Source of the DNA: Amycolatopsis antarctica
GTDB lineage: Bacteria; Actinomycetota; Actinomycetes; Mycobacteriales; Pseudonocardiaceae
Length of the DNA: 64,000 nucleotides
Assembly: GCF_002262875.1 (NCBI RefSeq)
Contig: NZ_NKYE01000002.1
Coordinates: forward strand, 434,001 to 498,000
Direction: 5' to 3'
The notes under the pieces are model-generated. The model saw nothing but the letters and a program-made list of their open reading frames with translations. It did not search any database and had not been told where the DNA came from. Within the stretch, counting starts at the first letter, position 1. Each line of letters begins with the position of its first letter. Position numbers and translations under genes: made by a program. Below are positions 52,755 through 62,954 of this stretch, piece by piece.

Positions 52755-54224
52755 TCACTCCTGCTTCGGCTGTCCGGCACCCTCGCGTTCCACCGCAGCG
52801 AGACGGGAATGCCTGCGCCCGTAAGCGAAGTAGATGACGAAACCGAGCGCCAGCCAGATCGCGAACCGCAACCAGGTCAGCAGGTCCAGGTTCAGCATCA
52901 GGTACAGGCAGGCCAGCGCCGCCACGATCGGCAGCACGGGGGACAGCGGTACCCGGAACGGGCGCTTCAGGTCCGGCCGCTTGCGGCGCAGCACCGGCAC
53001 CGCGATCGCGACCACGATCATCGCCGAGAGAGCACCGATGCTGACCATGTCGGAGAGTTCGGTGATCGGCACGAACGCCGCGAGCAGTGCGATCACCACG
53101 GCACCCGCGATGGTCATCCGGTGCGGAGTTCCCCACTTCGGGTGCGCCACGCCGAGCTTCTTCGGCAGCAGGCCGTCCCGGCCCATCGCGAAACCGATCC
53201 GGCCGATCGTCACGAGTTCCACCATCATCACCGAGGTCAGGCCGGTGACGGCCCCCAGCGAGATCAGCGCACCCACCCAGTGCATGCCGACCGACTCGAA
53301 CGCCGCGGCCAGCGGGGCACCCTCGTCGATCTCGGTGAACGGGACCATCCCGGTCAGCACCAGCGACACACCGATGTAGAGCACCGCACACACGGCCAGC
53401 GCGCCCAGGATGCCGACTCGCAGGTCCTTGGACGGGTTCTTCGTCTCCTCGCCGAGGTTCGCCAGTGCCTCGAAACCGGTGTAGGCGAAGAAGACGATCG
53501 CCGCGGCGGTCAGCATGCCCGCGATCCCGTACACCGACTGTTCCAGCCCCAGCATGGCCTCGATCGCGGGTTGCTTGAGGACCTCCGGGTTCTCGCCCGC
53601 GGGCTGCGCGGGCGGGATGAACGGGGTCAGGTTCGTGCCCTTCACGAAGAACACGCCGACGGCCAGGATCAGCACACAGACGGCGACCTTGACGAGGACG
53701 AGCACGTTGGTGAACAACGCGGACTGCTTGATGCCCATGATCGCCACGACCGTCAGCACCGCGATGATCAGCACCGCGCCGATGTTGACCGTCGCGTCCT
53801 CGCCGAACAGCTCCTGCGGCAGGCCGAGCAGGTTCGCCAGGTAGCCGGACCAGCCGCGGGCCACCACGGCCGCGCCCAGCGCGAACTCCAGCAGCAGGTC
53901 CCAGCCGATGATCCAGGCGAACACCTCGCCGAGCGTCGCGAAGGCGTAGGTGTAGGCGCTGCCCGCCGTCGGCACGCTGGACGCGAGCTCGGCGTAACAG
54001 AGCGCGGCGAGCCCGGCGACCACCGCGCCGATGACGAAGGACAGGGTGACGCCCGGACCCGCGTGCGTCTTCGCCTCGACGCCGGCCAGGGTGAAGATCC
54101 CGGTACCGATGATGATGCCGACCCCGAAACCGATGAGGTCACGACTCGACAGCCGTCTCTTGAGGTCACCGGAATCCTGGCGCTTGAGCACCTCGTCGAC
54201 GTTCAGCGTTCTCGTGATTCCCAT
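52755..54224 (-). CDS. APC-family amino acid permease
   Basis: 489 residues, twelve to fourteen helices. SSRDLIGFGVGIIIGTGIFTLAG and YAELASSVPTAGSAYTYAFATLGEVFAWIIGWDLLLEF are landmarks of the cationic amino acid transporter (CAT) branch; ANLGEETKNPSKDL follows. Likely imports a basic or neutral amino acid. The gene precedes the two-component system on the same strand with 33 bases between the response-regulator stop and its start, which suggests they may be linked. Confidence 0.92.
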   Translation of the reverse strand: MGITRTLNVDEVLKRQDSGDLKRRLSSRDLIGFGVGIIIGTGIFTLAGVEAKTHAGPGVTLSFVIGAVVAGLAALCYAELASSVPTAGSAYTYAFATLGEVFAWIIGWDLLLEFALGAAVVARGWSGYLANLLGLPQELFGEDATVNIGAVLIIAVLTVVAIMGIKQSALFTNVLVLVKVAVCVLILAVGVFFVKGTNLTPFIPPAQPAGENPEVLKQPAIEAMLGLEQSVYGIAGMLTAAAIVFFAYTGFEALANLGEETKNPSKDLRVGILGALAVCAVLYIGVSLVLTGMVPFTEIDEGAPLAAAFESVGMHWVGALISLGAVTGLTSVMMVELVTIGRIGFAMGRDGLLPKKLGVAHPKWGTPHRMTIAGAVVIALLAAFVPITELSDMVSIGALSAMIVVAIAVPVLRRKRPDLKRPFRVPLSPVLPIVAALACLYLMLNLDLLTWLRFAIWLALGFVIYFAYGRRHSRLAAVEREGAGQPKQE

Positions 54225-54257
54225 GGGGAGACGTTAGGAGATCGCTCCCGGATTCGC

Positions 54258-54959
54258 TCAACGACCCTCTGCCTGGCCTCCGCGCTGCGTCAACCCGGCC
54301 TCCTGGGCGACGATCGCCGCCTGCACCCGCGAGCGCAGGGACAGCTTCGTCAGCACCCGTGAGACGTGCGTCTTCACCGTCGTCTCGCCGATGAACAGGC
54401 GGGTCGCGATCTGTGCGTTGGACAGGCCCTCGCCCAGACAGCCCAGTACCTCCCGCTCCCGGTCGGTGAGTTCCGCCAGCGCGCTCGGCGGCGTCACCGG
54501 CTCGGCCGCGGCCGCGAACGCCGTGATCAGCTTCCGCGTCACCTGCGGCGCCAGCACCCCCTCGCCGGCGGCGACCAGCCGCACGGCCTCCACCAGCCGC
54601 TGCGCGTCGACCGACTTCAGCAGGAAGCCCGAAGCCCCGGCACGGAGAGCGGAGTACACGTACTCGTCGACGTCGAAGGTGGTCAGCACCAGCACGGAGC
54701 ACACGCCGGCCCCGACCAGTTCGCGGGTCGCGGCGATGCCGTCGGTGCCGGGCATCCGCACGTCCATCAGGACGACGTCCGGGCCGAGCGCCCGTGCCTG
54801 CCGAATCGCCGCCTCACCGTCGGCCGCCTCGCCGACCACCTCGATGCCCGCCGCCCCGCGCAGGATCATCGACAGGCCCGCCCGGACCGCGCCGTGATCG
54901 TCGGCGACCAGTACCCGGATCGCGCCCCCGCCCGGCGCACGGGCTCCCGCGGCGGTCAT
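54258..54959 (-). CDS. NarL/LuxR-family response regulator
   Basis: 233 residues. The receiver has the acidic pair (VADDHG), Asp66 in LMDVRMPG as phosphorylation site, and the C-terminal LuxR-type helix-turn-helix [40 protein letters not shown]. Its start overlaps the histidine-kinase stop by four bases (ATGA), so the two form a pair. Targets are unknown; the permease gene downstream is a candidate. Confidence 0.94.
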   Translation of the reverse strand: MTAAGARAPGGGAIRVLVADDHGAVRAGLSMILRGAAGIEVVGEAADGEAAIRQARALGPDVVLMDVRMPGTDGIAATRELVGAGVCSVLVLTTFDVDEYVYSALRAGASGFLLKSVDAQRLVEAVRLVAAGEGVLAPQVTRKLITAFAAAAEPVTPPSALAELTDREREVLGCLGEGLSNAQIATRLFIGETTVKTHVSRVLTKLSLRSRVQAAIVAQEAGLTQRGGQAEGR

Positions 54960-56161
54960 CGTGCCGCCGTCACGGGCAGCACGGCGGATACCCGCCAGGT
55001 CGTCTCACACGGTCCCGCGGTGAGGCTTCCGCCGATCGCCCTGGCCCGTTCGCGCATGTTCAGCAATCCCGCCCCCTGCTCATCCGCCTGCGTCCGTCCG
55101 CCCGGCAGCTCGTTGGTGACCTCCACGGTCAGCCGATCCTCCACCCGGCGCACGGTGAGGCTCGCGCGGCCCCCCGGTGCGTGCTTGACGGCGTTGGTCA
55201 GCGCCTCCTGCGCGATCCGGTAGGCGGTCAGGTCCACCGCCGCGGGCAGCGGCAGCATCGACTCGAGTTCGGTGTGCACGTCGACGACCATGCCACTCGC
55301 CCGCGCCGACTCGACGATCTTGGACAGCTCCGACAAGCGCGGCGGGGTGGTGGCCGCCGCCTCCTCCGTCCCGTTGCCCCGGGTCAGCAGGCCGATCATC
55401 ATCCGCATCTCCTCGAGCGCGTCCACACTGTTCGACCGGACCGAGCGCACCACCCGCCGCACCGTCGCCGGATCGCTGTCCGTGTGGGCGAGCAGGGCCT
55501 CCGACTGGATCGCGATCGCCGACAGATGACCGGCGATGACGTCGTGCAGGTCCCGCGCCATCCGTGCCCGCTCGCCGGCCACGGCCGCCTCCCGGTCGAG
55601 GGCGGCGATCTTCGCGAGCTGGCCGGCGTTGGCCCGCTCCGTGGCCGCGATCTCCTGGTGCTGACGGACGTTCGCCGCCCACCACACCGGGGTGATCAGG
55701 AACGGCAGTGCGATGACCGCGGCGACGATCGCGCCACGCCAGTCCGGGATGAGCACCAGCGTCACGATGGTCGCGCCGATCGTGATCACCGAGACCAGCG
55801 GGATCATCGCCCTGTTGAGCCGCCGGGAACCGTAGAGGGTCGCCGCGTAGAGCAGATCCGACAGCACGATCAGCACCGGTATCGACAGCCCCATCGCGAT
55901 GTCGGCGGCCACCGGCAGCACCGAAAGGCACAGCGCCGTGGCGGGGGAACGCCTGCGCAGCAGTTCGAGCGCGCACGCGGTGGCGAACACCGCCACCCTC
56001 GGCCATACCGGGATGTCGGGGTTCGCCGCGCCGATCGGGAAGATCCCGGTCAGGTACAGCAGGCAGCCGCCGGCGAAGGTGGTCAGCGTGACGGCGACGT
56101 CCTGGACGGCGGGCGTGCGGTGCCGCAGGCGCCAGCGGCGGTCGGCACGAATGGGGGACAC
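54956..56161 (-). CDS. NarL-type sensor histidine kinase
   Basis: 401 residues from GTG 56161; another in-frame GTG at 56179 is possible and neither has a strong ribosome-binding site. Four or five helices occupy the first 170 residues. The dimerisation domain has ERARMARDLHDVIAGHLSAIAIQ, the HisKA_3 phospho-acceptor, and the HATPase part carries LTNAVKHAPG and QADEQGAGLLNMRERARAIGG. It phosphorylates the response regulator encoded by the overlapping gene. Confidence 0.9.
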   Translation of the reverse strand: MSPIRADRRWRLRHRTPAVQDVAVTLTTFAGGCLLYLTGIFPIGAANPDIPVWPRVAVFATACALELLRRRSPATALCLSVLPVAADIAMGLSIPVLIVLSDLLYAATLYGSRRLNRAMIPLVSVITIGATIVTLVLIPDWRGAIVAAVIALPFLITPVWWAANVRQHQEIAATERANAGQLAKIAALDREAAVAGERARMARDLHDVIAGHLSAIAIQSEALLAHTDSDPATVRRVVRSVRSNSVDALEEMRMMIGLLTRGNGTEEAAATTPPRLSELSKIVESARASGMVVDVHTELESMLPLPAAVDLTAYRIAQEALTNAVKHAPGGRASLTVRRVEDRLTVEVTNELPGGRTQADEQGAGLLNMRERARAIGGSLTAGPCETTWRVSAVLPVTAAR

Positions 56162-56216
56162 GCCGACATTGCAGCACACACCGCCAGGCGAACCGAGCGC
56201 AACCGACCACCGGACG

Positions 56217-56254
56217 TGCGACGGCCCCGGACCGATCGGTCCGGGGCCGTCGCA
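56217..56254. terminator. perfect 38-base palindrome at the sigA end
   Basis: TGCGACGGCCCCGGACCGA and its exact complement with no unpaired bases. It lies between the sigA stop (56280, minus strand) and the histidine-kinase start, so it should end sigA transcription. Confidence 0.85.
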
Positions 56255-56279
56255 CGGATCAGCGCGTCACGTCAGCGCG

Positions 56280-57692
56280 TCAGTCCAGGTAGTCACGCAG
56301 TACCTGGGAACGCGAGGGGTGGCGGAGCTTCGACATCGTCTTCGACTCGATCTGCCGGATGCGCTCCCGGGTCACCCCGTACACCTGGCCGATCTCGTCG
56401 AGGGTGCGCGGCTGGCCGTCGGTGAGGCCGAAGCGCAGCCGGACCACGCCCGCCTCACGCTCGGACAGCGTCTGCAACACCGACTGGAGCTGGTCCTGCA
56501 GCAGCGTGAAGGAGACCGCGTCGACGGCCACCACGGCCTCGGAGTCCTCGATGAAGTCACCGAGCTGCGAGTCGCCCTCGTCGCCGATGGTCTGGTCCAG
56601 CGAGATCGGCTCCCGGGCGTACTGCTGGATCTCCAGGACCTTCTCCGGGGAGATGTCCATTTCCTTCGCGAGCTCTTCGGGGGTGGGCTCGCGACCGAGA
56701 TCCTGCAACAACTCACGCTGTATGCGGCCGAGCTTGTTGATCACCTCGACCATGTGCACCGGGATACGGATGGTGCGGGCCTGGTCGGCCATCGCGCGGG
56801 TGATCGCCTGCCGGATCCACCAGGTGGCGTACGTGGAGAACTTGTAGCCCTTGGTGTAGTCGAACTTCTCGACCGCGCGGATCAGGCCGAGGTTGCCCTC
56901 CTGGATCAGGTCCAGGAACGCCATTCCACGGCCGGTGTAGCGCTTGGCCAGCGAGACGACCAGCCGCAGGTTGGCCTCCAGCAGGTGGTTCTTCGCCCGC
57001 TCACCGTCGCGCACGATCCACTTCAGGTCGCGCCGCATCTGGGTGGCGAGCTTCTCGCCCTCCTCCTCGGCGTTGCGCACGCGTTCGGCGGCGTAGAGAC
57101 CCGCCTCGATGCGCTTGGCGAGCTCCACCTCCTCCTCGGCGTTGAGCAGGGCGACCTTGCCGATCTGCTTGAGGTAGGCGCGCACCGAGTCGGCGGACGC
57201 GGTGAGCTCGGCGTCCTTGCGTGCCTGCCGCAGTGCCTCCGACTCCTCCTCGTCCCAGACGAAGTCGGGATCGTTGGCGGATTTGGCGGTCTTGCCGCCA
57301 CGCTCGGCGCGGGCGGGCGTCTCCTCGGCCTCCTCCGGCTCCTCGGCCTCCTCGGTGACCGTGGCGTCGACGACGTCGACCTCCACGGCCTCGAGGTCCG
57401 ACAGGTCCGGCGCCTCGAGGTCGGCGGGCTCGACGTCCTCGCCCTCGGGGCCGTCGGTCTTGGCCTCCTCCGGCTTCGCACCCTTGCGCGTCCCGGTGGA
57501 CTTCGCCGGTGCCTTCTTGGTGCCGGCGGCTGGCTTGCGTGCCGCGGATCTGGCGGGGGCCTTCTTGGCCGCGCCGTTCCGGGCGTCGGCCTCGGCCGAG
57601 GTGTCGGCGTCCACGCCCTCGCCATCCGGCGAGGTCTTGGCGGCGCTCGTTGTCTTCGTCCCGCTTCGAGTTGCGGTTCTTGGGGCTGCCAC
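56280..57692 (-). CDS. sigA: principal RNA polymerase sigma factor
   Basis: 470 residues from GTG 57692, which has GAAAGGG six bases upstream; an ATG nine codons earlier (57719) lacks such a site. About 160 residues of Ala/Lys/Glu-rich region 1.1 precede [21 protein letters not shown]. Region 2 ([42 protein letters not shown]), region 3 and region 4 ([22 protein letters not shown]) are complete. Neighbours ppgK, suhB, cei and dut repeat the mycobacterial sigA locus, which supports the assignment as housekeeping factor. Confidence 0.96.
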   Translation of the reverse strand: MAAPRTATRSGTKTTSAAKTSPDGEGVDADTSAEADARNGAAKKAPARSAARKPAAGTKKAPAKSTGTRKGAKPEEAKTDGPEGEDVEPADLEAPDLSDLEAVEVDVVDATVTEEAEEPEEAEETPARAERGGKTAKSANDPDFVWDEEESEALRQARKDAELTASADSVRAYLKQIGKVALLNAEEEVELAKRIEAGLYAAERVRNAEEEGEKLATQMRRDLKWIVRDGERAKNHLLEANLRLVVSLAKRYTGRGMAFLDLIQEGNLGLIRAVEKFDYTKGYKFSTYATWWIRQAITRAMADQARTIRIPVHMVEVINKLGRIQRELLQDLGREPTPEELAKEMDISPEKVLEIQQYAREPISLDQTIGDEGDSQLGDFIEDSEAVVAVDAVSFTLLQDQLQSVLQTLSEREAGVVRLRFGLTDGQPRTLDEIGQVYGVTRERIRQIESKTMSKLRHPSRSQVLRDYLD

Positions 57693-57812
57693 GTACGCCC
57701 TTTCACAGCGGTCGATCATGACGGGCCGAGACGCTCGGCCTCAGCTGCCTCGGATTCGGAGAACATGCCCCGGGCCTGCGGTTTCGTACCCCGCAGCCGT
57801 AGGCCGTGTTCC

Positions 57813-57818
57813 ATTGTA
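57813..57818 (-). promoter_or_regulatory. candidate -10 box upstream of sigA
   Basis: TACAAT on the minus strand, 120 bases upstream of the GTG start. A matching -35 at 17-18 bases is not convincing. Confidence 0.3.
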
Positions 57819-57878
57819 ACGACGATGCGCACGGGAGTCGCGCAGCGATCATCAAATTCGCGTTCCGTACGTTCCGGG

Positions 57879-58640
57879 TCAGTGCTCGATTCCCTCGGCG
57901 GCGGCCGCCGCGGCGCCCACGATGCCCGCGTTGTTCTGCAGCGAGGCGACGACGACGGGCGTGCGGATGTCGAGCAGCGGCACCCACTTCTCCGCTTTCT
58001 TGCTGACCCCGCCGCCGACGATGAACAGGTCCGGCCAGATCAGGTTCTCCAGCACCGACAGGTACCGGTCCACCCGCGTCGCCCACTCCGGGTAGGACAG
58101 GCCCTCGTTGTCCTTGATCGAGGCGGCGGCCTTCTTCTCCGCGTCGTGACCGTCGACCTCGATGTGCCCCAGTTCGGTGTTGGGCACCAGCTTGCCCTCG
58201 AAGAACACCGCGCTGCCGATGCCGGTGCCGAACGTCAGCAGGGCCACCAGCCCGGTGTGCGCGGCCGGATCGCCGAAGCGCACCTCGGCCATGCCCGCGG
58301 CGTCGGCGTCGTTGAGCATGGCGATGTCGTCCACGCCGCGGCCGAGCCGTTTGGCGAACAGGGCGTCGGCGTCCGTCGCGATCCAACCCGGGTCGATGTT
58401 CGCGGCCGTGCGGGCTACGCCCTTCTTGATCACCGCGGGAAGGGTGACGCCCACCGGGCCGTCCCAGTCGAAGTGCGCCACGATCTCGGCGACCACGTCG
58501 GCCACGGCCTCGGGGGTGGACGGCTTGGGCGTGTCGATCCGCAGCCGGTCGCCGATCAGCCGGCCCTCCTGCAGATCGACCAGGCCGCCCTTGATGCCGC
58601 TGCCGCCGATGTCGATGCCGAAACCCCGGGTCGCCGTCAT
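57879..58640 (-). CDS. ppgK: polyphosphate glucokinase
   Basis: ROK-family kinase that phosphorylates glucose with polyphosphate or [12 protein letters not shown] at 10-18 is the phosphate loop; [30 protein letters not shown] carries the ROK/catalytic Asp and the glucose site; the C-terminal VGGGVSKK is also typical. 253 residues and position next to sigA match the mycobacterial gene. Its start faces the suhB start on the other strand, 74 bases apart. Confidence 0.95.
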   Translation of the reverse strand: MTATRGFGIDIGGSGIKGGLVDLQEGRLIGDRLRIDTPKPSTPEAVADVVAEIVAHFDWDGPVGVTLPAVIKKGVARTAANIDPGWIATDADALFAKRLGRGVDDIAMLNDADAAGMAEVRFGDPAAHTGLVALLTFGTGIGSAVFFEGKLVPNTELGHIEVDGHDAEKKAAASIKDNEGLSYPEWATRVDRYLSVLENLIWPDLFIVGGGVSKKAEKWVPLLDIRTPVVVASLQNNAGIVGAAAAAAEGIEH

Positions 58641-58714
58641 GGGCGTGGTCCCTTCATTCTCGATTCAGATGGTGTGCGCCCGAGACTGTAGCCGGGTGTG
58701 GTCCCATTTATCCC

Positions 58715-59524
58715 GTGGGAGCGACCAACGCCGGACTGACAGCCATCGCCGCCCGTGTCGCGGGTGAGGCGGCCGAGCTCGTGCTGGCCGGGCACGAGCG
58801 CATGCGCGACGGCCAGTCCGTCCGGGTGGACACCAAGAGCACCGCGACCGACGTGGTCACCGCCGTCGACCGCGAATCCGAGCGGTTCGTCCGTCGCAGG
58901 CTCGCCGAACTGCGCCCGGAGGACGCCGTCCTCGGTGAGGAGGAGGGCGGCACCGCGGGCGAGGGCGTCACGTGGGTGGTCGATCCCATCGACGGCACGG
59001 TCAACTTCCTCTACGGCTATCCCTGGTTCTCCGTGTCCATCGCCGCACAGGTCGACGGCGTTTCGGTGGCGGGTGCCGTCGTCGAACCCGTCAGCGGCAG
59101 GCGGTGGACCGCGACGCGCGACGAGGGAGCCTGGCTCGACGGCAGGCGGCTGTCCGTGTCCGCGCCCGCCGCCCTCGATCTCGCGCTCGTCGGTACCGGA
59201 TTCGCCTACCTGCCCGAACGCAGGCGGCGCCAGGCCGCGCTCGCCGCGACGGTGCTGGGCGGGGTGCGCGACGTCCGCCGCGCGGGCTCCGGATCGCTCG
59301 ACCTGTGCTCGGTCGCCGCGGGCTGGTTCGACGCCTACTACGAGCACGGCCTGCACCCATGGGACTGGGCGGCCGGGGCGCTGCTGGCGGAGGAGGCCGG
59401 CGCGGTGGTGTCCCTGCCCGGCGCGGATCCGGCGCTGGGCACCGACATGACCTTCGCCGCCGCGCCCTCGATCGCGGAGCCGCTGCACGCCCTGCTCGTG
59501 GAGTCCGGCGCGTCCGGCGTCTGA
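58715..59524 (+). CDS. suhB: inositol-1-monophosphatase (SuhB type)
   Basis: 269 residues. GEEEGG (74-79), WVVDPIDGTVNF with Asp90 and Asp93, and the late WDWAAG are the metal-binding motifs of the FIG superfamily. It dephosphorylates inositol 1-phosphate for phosphatidylinositol and mycothiol synthesis. GTG 58715 is the start; upstream overlap with ppgK promoter sequences is likely. Confidence 0.94.
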   Translation: MGATNAGLTAIAARVAGEAAELVLAGHERMRDGQSVRVDTKSTATDVVTAVDRESERFVRRRLAELRPEDAVLGEEEGGTAGEGVTWVVDPIDGTVNFLYGYPWFSVSIAAQVDGVSVAGAVVEPVSGRRWTATRDEGAWLDGRRLSVSAPAALDLALVGTGFAYLPERRRRQAALAATVLGGVRDVRRAGSGSLDLCSVAAGWFDAYYEHGLHPWDWAAGALLAEEAGAVVSLPGADPALGTDMTFAAAPSIAEPLHALLVESGASGV

Positions 59525-59561
59525 ACCACCGGATCGTTCCGGCGGCCGGGCCGGCACCCGT

Positions 59562-60296
59562 TCAGCAGCCGACGTCGCGCGCCTTCTCCATCAGGTCCGT
59601 GTCGATCGAGGGGGACTGCCCGCCCGCAGACTGCTCGTCGCCGCCGGAGTCCTGCCGGGTCCGCGACCACTCGGCGAGCTGATCCAGCACCTGCCGGGCC
59701 TCGGGCCGTGGCCGCACATCGCCGAACCCGCTGCCGATCGCCAGGTCGACGCTGGCGTCCTCGCGGTCGTCCCGGACCAGTTCCACGCACGGCACGATCA
59801 GGCTGACCGTGCGCGCGGCCGTCACGCCGTTCTCGCCGAACCGGAGCTGGCCCTGGCAGTTCGCCTCGCGGCCCTGGTAGGCGGCGTCGTTCTCCGGCAC
59901 GCCCACCTGGGTGAAACCGAGCTGACGCACGGATTCGGTGGTGATCGATGCCTGGCCGCGCGCGCCGCCCGCGTTCAGCACCCGCACGGCCACCCTGTCC
60001 GGCGGGATGGGTGTGGCGTCGTCCAGACCGCCGTGCCCGACGGAGGTGTACGAGGTTCCCGGCGGCGGCGAGGCCGCCGGTTCGCAGCGGATCGCGTCGT
60101 CGAGGCCCTCCTTGTTGGAGATCACGTTCACCCAGACGAAGACCGCCCCGATGCCGAGTATCGCGATCACGATCAGGGCAGGCAGCGGCCGACGCTTGCG
60201 ATACGGCCTTGCTCTGCGGCCCCCGACGCCGTTCCCCGAGCCCACCCTGCCCCGTCCCTTCCCCGTTGCCGAACCGTACGTGCCCCCGGAGGGCAT
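59562..60296 (-). CDS. cei: envelope integrity protein Cei (LytR C-terminal domain)
   Basis: 244 residues. A basic cytoplasmic part rich in Gly/Arg, one membrane helix about 39-58 (ALIVIAILGIGAVFVWVNVIS), then an external domain with VAVRVLNAGGARGQASITTESVRQLGF, a LytR_C domain. The external Cys (in REANCQGQL and LIVPCVELV) can form a disulphide. In mycobacteria the homologue (Rv2700) keeps the envelope intact. Position between suhB and the DUF4193 gene is as in mycobacteria. Confidence 0.9.
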   Translation of the reverse strand: MPSGGTYGSATGKGRGRVGSGNGVGGRRARPYRKRRPLPALIVIAILGIGAVFVWVNVISNKEGLDDAIRCEPAASPPPGTSYTSVGHGGLDDATPIPPDRVAVRVLNAGGARGQASITTESVRQLGFTQVGVPENDAAYQGREANCQGQLRFGENGVTAARTVSLIVPCVELVRDDREDASVDLAIGSGFGDVRPRPEARQVLDQLAEWSRTRQDSGGDEQSAGGQSPSIDTDLMEKARDVGC

Positions 60297-60772
60297 CGTC
60301 GTTGCTGATCAGCCTAGGCGTTGCAGCGCACCGTCACGGACACCGGTCACCGATGGGCCCGGGTGCCGCGAAGGGAGGCCGCGTACGGTCGACGCCCCGT
60401 CGCGGCCACTGGTCGGATCGCACCACGTCAGGCAGGCCCCGGGCAAGGTGCCCCGCCCGCGCGAGGCGCACCGGGACGCTGCCGCAACCCGATCGGGCGA
60501 GCGTCGAGCCGCCATCGGCTGCCCCGCTCGGGTGATGTCCGTATTCAGTCGGGCAACCCGTTTTCACGGTGTTCACCTCGTGGGCTACCCTCTGCGGGCT
60601 CCGGCCGCAGCGACGGCGATTTTCTTGAAGAGACGACCCTCACTGCAATGCCGGGCACAAACAGGGGCGCTGGGACGTTTGACCAGCGGCACGAAGGACA
60701 CGACATTCGCATCCGGGAGTGGACGTGTCCGGGGCCATCTGACATCGAAGCTGATCGCAGGGGTGAGGAACA
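60297..60772. other. 476-base divergent promoter region between cei and the DUF4193 gene
   Basis: No gene supported. TTGACC (60679-60684) and GACATT (60702-60707) are 17 bases apart upstream of the DUF4193 start and may be its promoter, though the -10 box is weak. The cei promoter must lie in the left part. Confidence 0.4.
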
Positions 60773-61081
60773 ATGGCGACCGACTACGACGCTCCGCGCC
60801 GCAGCGAGGCCGACGAGCTGGCCGAAGACTCGTTGGAAGAGCTGAAGGCGCGGCGTAACGAGAACCAGTCCGGCGTCGTGGACGTCGACGAGGACGCGAG
60901 CGCGGAAAACTTCGAGTTGCCGGGCGCGGACCTGTCCGGTCTCTCGGGGGAGGACCTCACGGTCAAGGTGGTGCCCAAGCAGGCAGACGAGTTCACCTGC
61001 TCGGTCTGCTTTCTGGTGCACCACCGGAGCAGGCTTTCCGAGGAGAGCGGCGGCAGGCTGATCTGCCGCGACTGCGCCTGA
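60773..61081 (+). CDS. DUF4193 protein
   Basis: 102 residues, strongly acidic. ATDYDAPRRSEADEL at the start, LEELKARRNE, then FTCSVCFLVHHRSRL and RLICRDCA, which give two Cys pairs for a zinc site, are the family landmarks. ATG 60773 has GTGAGGAAC before it. It is the homologue of mycobacterial Rv2699c. Function unknown, likely regulatory. Confidence 0.93.
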   Translation: MATDYDAPRRSEADELAEDSLEELKARRNENQSGVVDVDEDASAENFELPGADLSGLSGEDLTVKVVPKQADEFTCSVCFLVHHRSRLSEESGGRLICRDCA

Positions 61082-61208
61082 GGGACAAGCGCTTCGCCAG
61101 GACGGCAGGCGGTTCGCGGGGATCTCGCGAGTGTGCGAACGGGGTGGACGGGTCTCGACCCGGCCACCCCGCGTCGTCTGCCGGGCAGGCCCGCGCCGGG
61201 GCCCGCGT

Positions 61209-61763
61209 TCACCCGGGGCGGTGTTCACCGAGCACGCCGGCCAGCCGCTCCGGCCGCCGGGTGCTGAACAGCCAGTACGGGGTCGGGTCGGCCGGATCGG
61301 TCAGGTGTACGCGCACGAGCGGGCCCACCCAGCCGCGGTGGACGACGAACGCCGCCGGATCGAGGTGCGGCCCGAGCGCCTTGCGCTTCTGTTCACGCGG
61401 CACGATCTCGACCGCACCCACGTAACGCAGCGGCAGGTGCGCGTCGCCCACCCAGAGTTCGCCGCCCCCGTTCTCCTCCGCGCCGTCGCCGGTGACCCGT
61501 ACCCGTGCCCGGCCGAGTGCGATCAGCAACAGGACCGTCAGCCCGAGCAGCAGGACGTACGGCAGCCAGCCGCGGACGCCGGGGTAGCCCATGTGGATCT
61601 CGGCGGCCAGCAGGGCCGCGCCGAGCAGGGGCAGCGGCCACGCCCACCACGTCACGTACAGCCGCTCGCTGTGCCGGATCGTCCCGGCCGCCCCGGTTTC
61701 GCCCGGTTCTGCCTCACTGTCCGGCCGTGCTTCGGCCGCGTCTGCCTTGTCGCCCACGACCAC
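61209..61763 (-). CDS. DUF3093 membrane protein
   Basis: 184 residues from GTG 61763 (another GTG two codons on). Two close hydrophobic helices at about 38-56 and 63-83, then a beta-rich cytoplasmic part ending in [37 protein letters not shown] is typical of DUF3093. The start is only 19 bases from the dut start on the other strand. Confidence 0.88.
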   Translation of the reverse strand: MVVGDKADAAEARPDSEAEPGETGAAGTIRHSERLYVTWWAWPLPLLGAALLAAEIHMGYPGVRGWLPYVLLLGLTVLLLIALGRARVRVTGDGAEENGGGELWVGDAHLPLRYVGAVEIVPREQKRKALGPHLDPAAFVVHRGWVGPLVRVHLTDPADPTPYWLFSTRRPERLAGVLGEHRPG

Positions 61764-61782
61764 CAGGGTAGTCTCGCCGCCC

Positions 61783-62274
61783 GTGTCCAGCGTGCAGGTC
61801 CTGCTCACCCGAATCGACCCCGGCGTCCCGCTGCCCGGCTACGCCCGTCCCGGCGACGCCGGAGCCGATCTCGTCACCACCTCCGGCGTGTCCCTCGAAC
61901 CGGGGGAACGGGCGGTGGTGGGTACCGGTGTCGCCATCGCACTGCCCGAGGGGTACGCGGGATTCGTGCACCCCCGGTCCGGGCTCGCCGCGCGTGCGGG
62001 CCTGTCGGTGGTCAACACGCCCGGCACCATCGATTCCGGTTACCGGGGCGAGATCCGCGTCTGCCTGATCAACCACGATCCACGGCAGCCGCTGGTCCTC
62101 GCCCGGGGGGACCGGATCGCGCAGCTCGTGGTGCAACGGGTCGAGCACGCCGTTTTCGTCGAGGTGGCCGAACTCCAGACTTCCGAACGGGGAGCGGGCG
62201 GCTACGGTTCCACTGGCGGGCACGCGGCACTGGGCGCGGCGGCAGCAGGTATCGGGGAAGGAACGGAGCAGTAG
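61783..62274 (+). CDS. dut: deoxyuridine triphosphatase
   Basis: Hydrolyses dUTP to dUMP, keeping uracil out of DNA. 163 residues contain all five trimeric dUTPase motifs: [45 protein letters not shown] and [13 protein letters not shown] (Tyr for the usual Phe in motif 5). Start GTG 61783. The next gene starts on the last base of its stop codon (TAGTG). Confidence 0.95.
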   Translation: MSSVQVLLTRIDPGVPLPGYARPGDAGADLVTTSGVSLEPGERAVVGTGVAIALPEGYAGFVHPRSGLAARAGLSVVNTPGTIDSGYRGEIRVCLINHDPRQPLVLARGDRIAQLVVQRVEHAVFVEVAELQTSERGAGGYGSTGGHAALGAAAAGIGEGTEQ

Positions 62275-62954
62275 TGGGGATTTTCGGACGTAAGCGCGGG
62301 GCGGACAAGCCGCCGGGCCGGCATTCGGCACCGGAGCGCGAGGAGTTCGACGACGACGTGGATGGCGCGGACGTCGGCGTGGACGACGGCGGGGAGCGGT
62401 CCGCCACCGAGGGGCCCTTCGATCTGGCGGACGCGTTCGAGGACGAGATCCCGCGCATCGACCTCGGCTCGGTGCGGGTGCCGGTGCCGGACGGCTCGCA
62501 GGTACAGGTCGAGATGGACCAGGAGAGCGGTGGCGTGCGCGCGGTGCACGTCGTCACCCAGCAGGGCCAGGTGACGATCAGCGCGTACGCGGCGCCGAAG
62601 TCCGGCGGGCTGTGGAAGGACGTCGGCGGGGAACTGGCCGACCAGTTGCGCTCGGACGGGGCGCAGGTGAACTCCGGCGAGGGTCCCTGGGGGCTGGAGC
62701 TTTCCGCGATCGTCGGCGAGGTGGCGCTGCGGTTCGTCGGCGTCGACGGCCCGCGCTGGATGCTGCGCGGAGTCATCGCCGGCCCGCAGTCGCAGGCCGC
62801 CGCGGCCCCGGAGGTGCTCCGCGGCATCATCCGGCACACCATCGTCGTGCGCGGGGAGTCGCCGATGCCGGTGCGCACCCCGTTGTCGATCACCTTGCCG
62901 GAGGCCGTGGCCGAGCACATCGCCGAGCAGCGCCAGGCCCAGCAGCAGGGCTGA
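62274..62954 (+). CDS. DUF3710 protein
   Basis: 226 residues from GTG 62274, sharing one base with the dut stop. An acidic N-terminus (GRKRG, then a run of Asp/Glu) leads to the beta-rich DUF3710 domain: DLGSVRVPVPDGSQVQVEMD, QVTISAYAAPKSGGLWKDV, then GPWGLELSAIVGEVALRFVGVDGPRWMLRG. Homologue of mycobacterial Rv2696c. Its stop codon lies inside the first unit of the 15-bp tandem repeat. Confidence 0.93.
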   Translation: MGIFGRKRGADKPPGRHSAPEREEFDDDVDGADVGVDDGGERSATEGPFDLADAFEDEIPRIDLGSVRVPVPDGSQVQVEMDQESGGVRAVHVVTQQGQVTISAYAAPKSGGLWKDVGGELADQLRSDGAQVNSGEGPWGLELSAIVGEVALRFVGVDGPRWMLRGVIAGPQSQAAAAPEVLRGIIRHTIVVRGESPMPVRTPLSITLPEAVAEHIAEQRQAQQQG

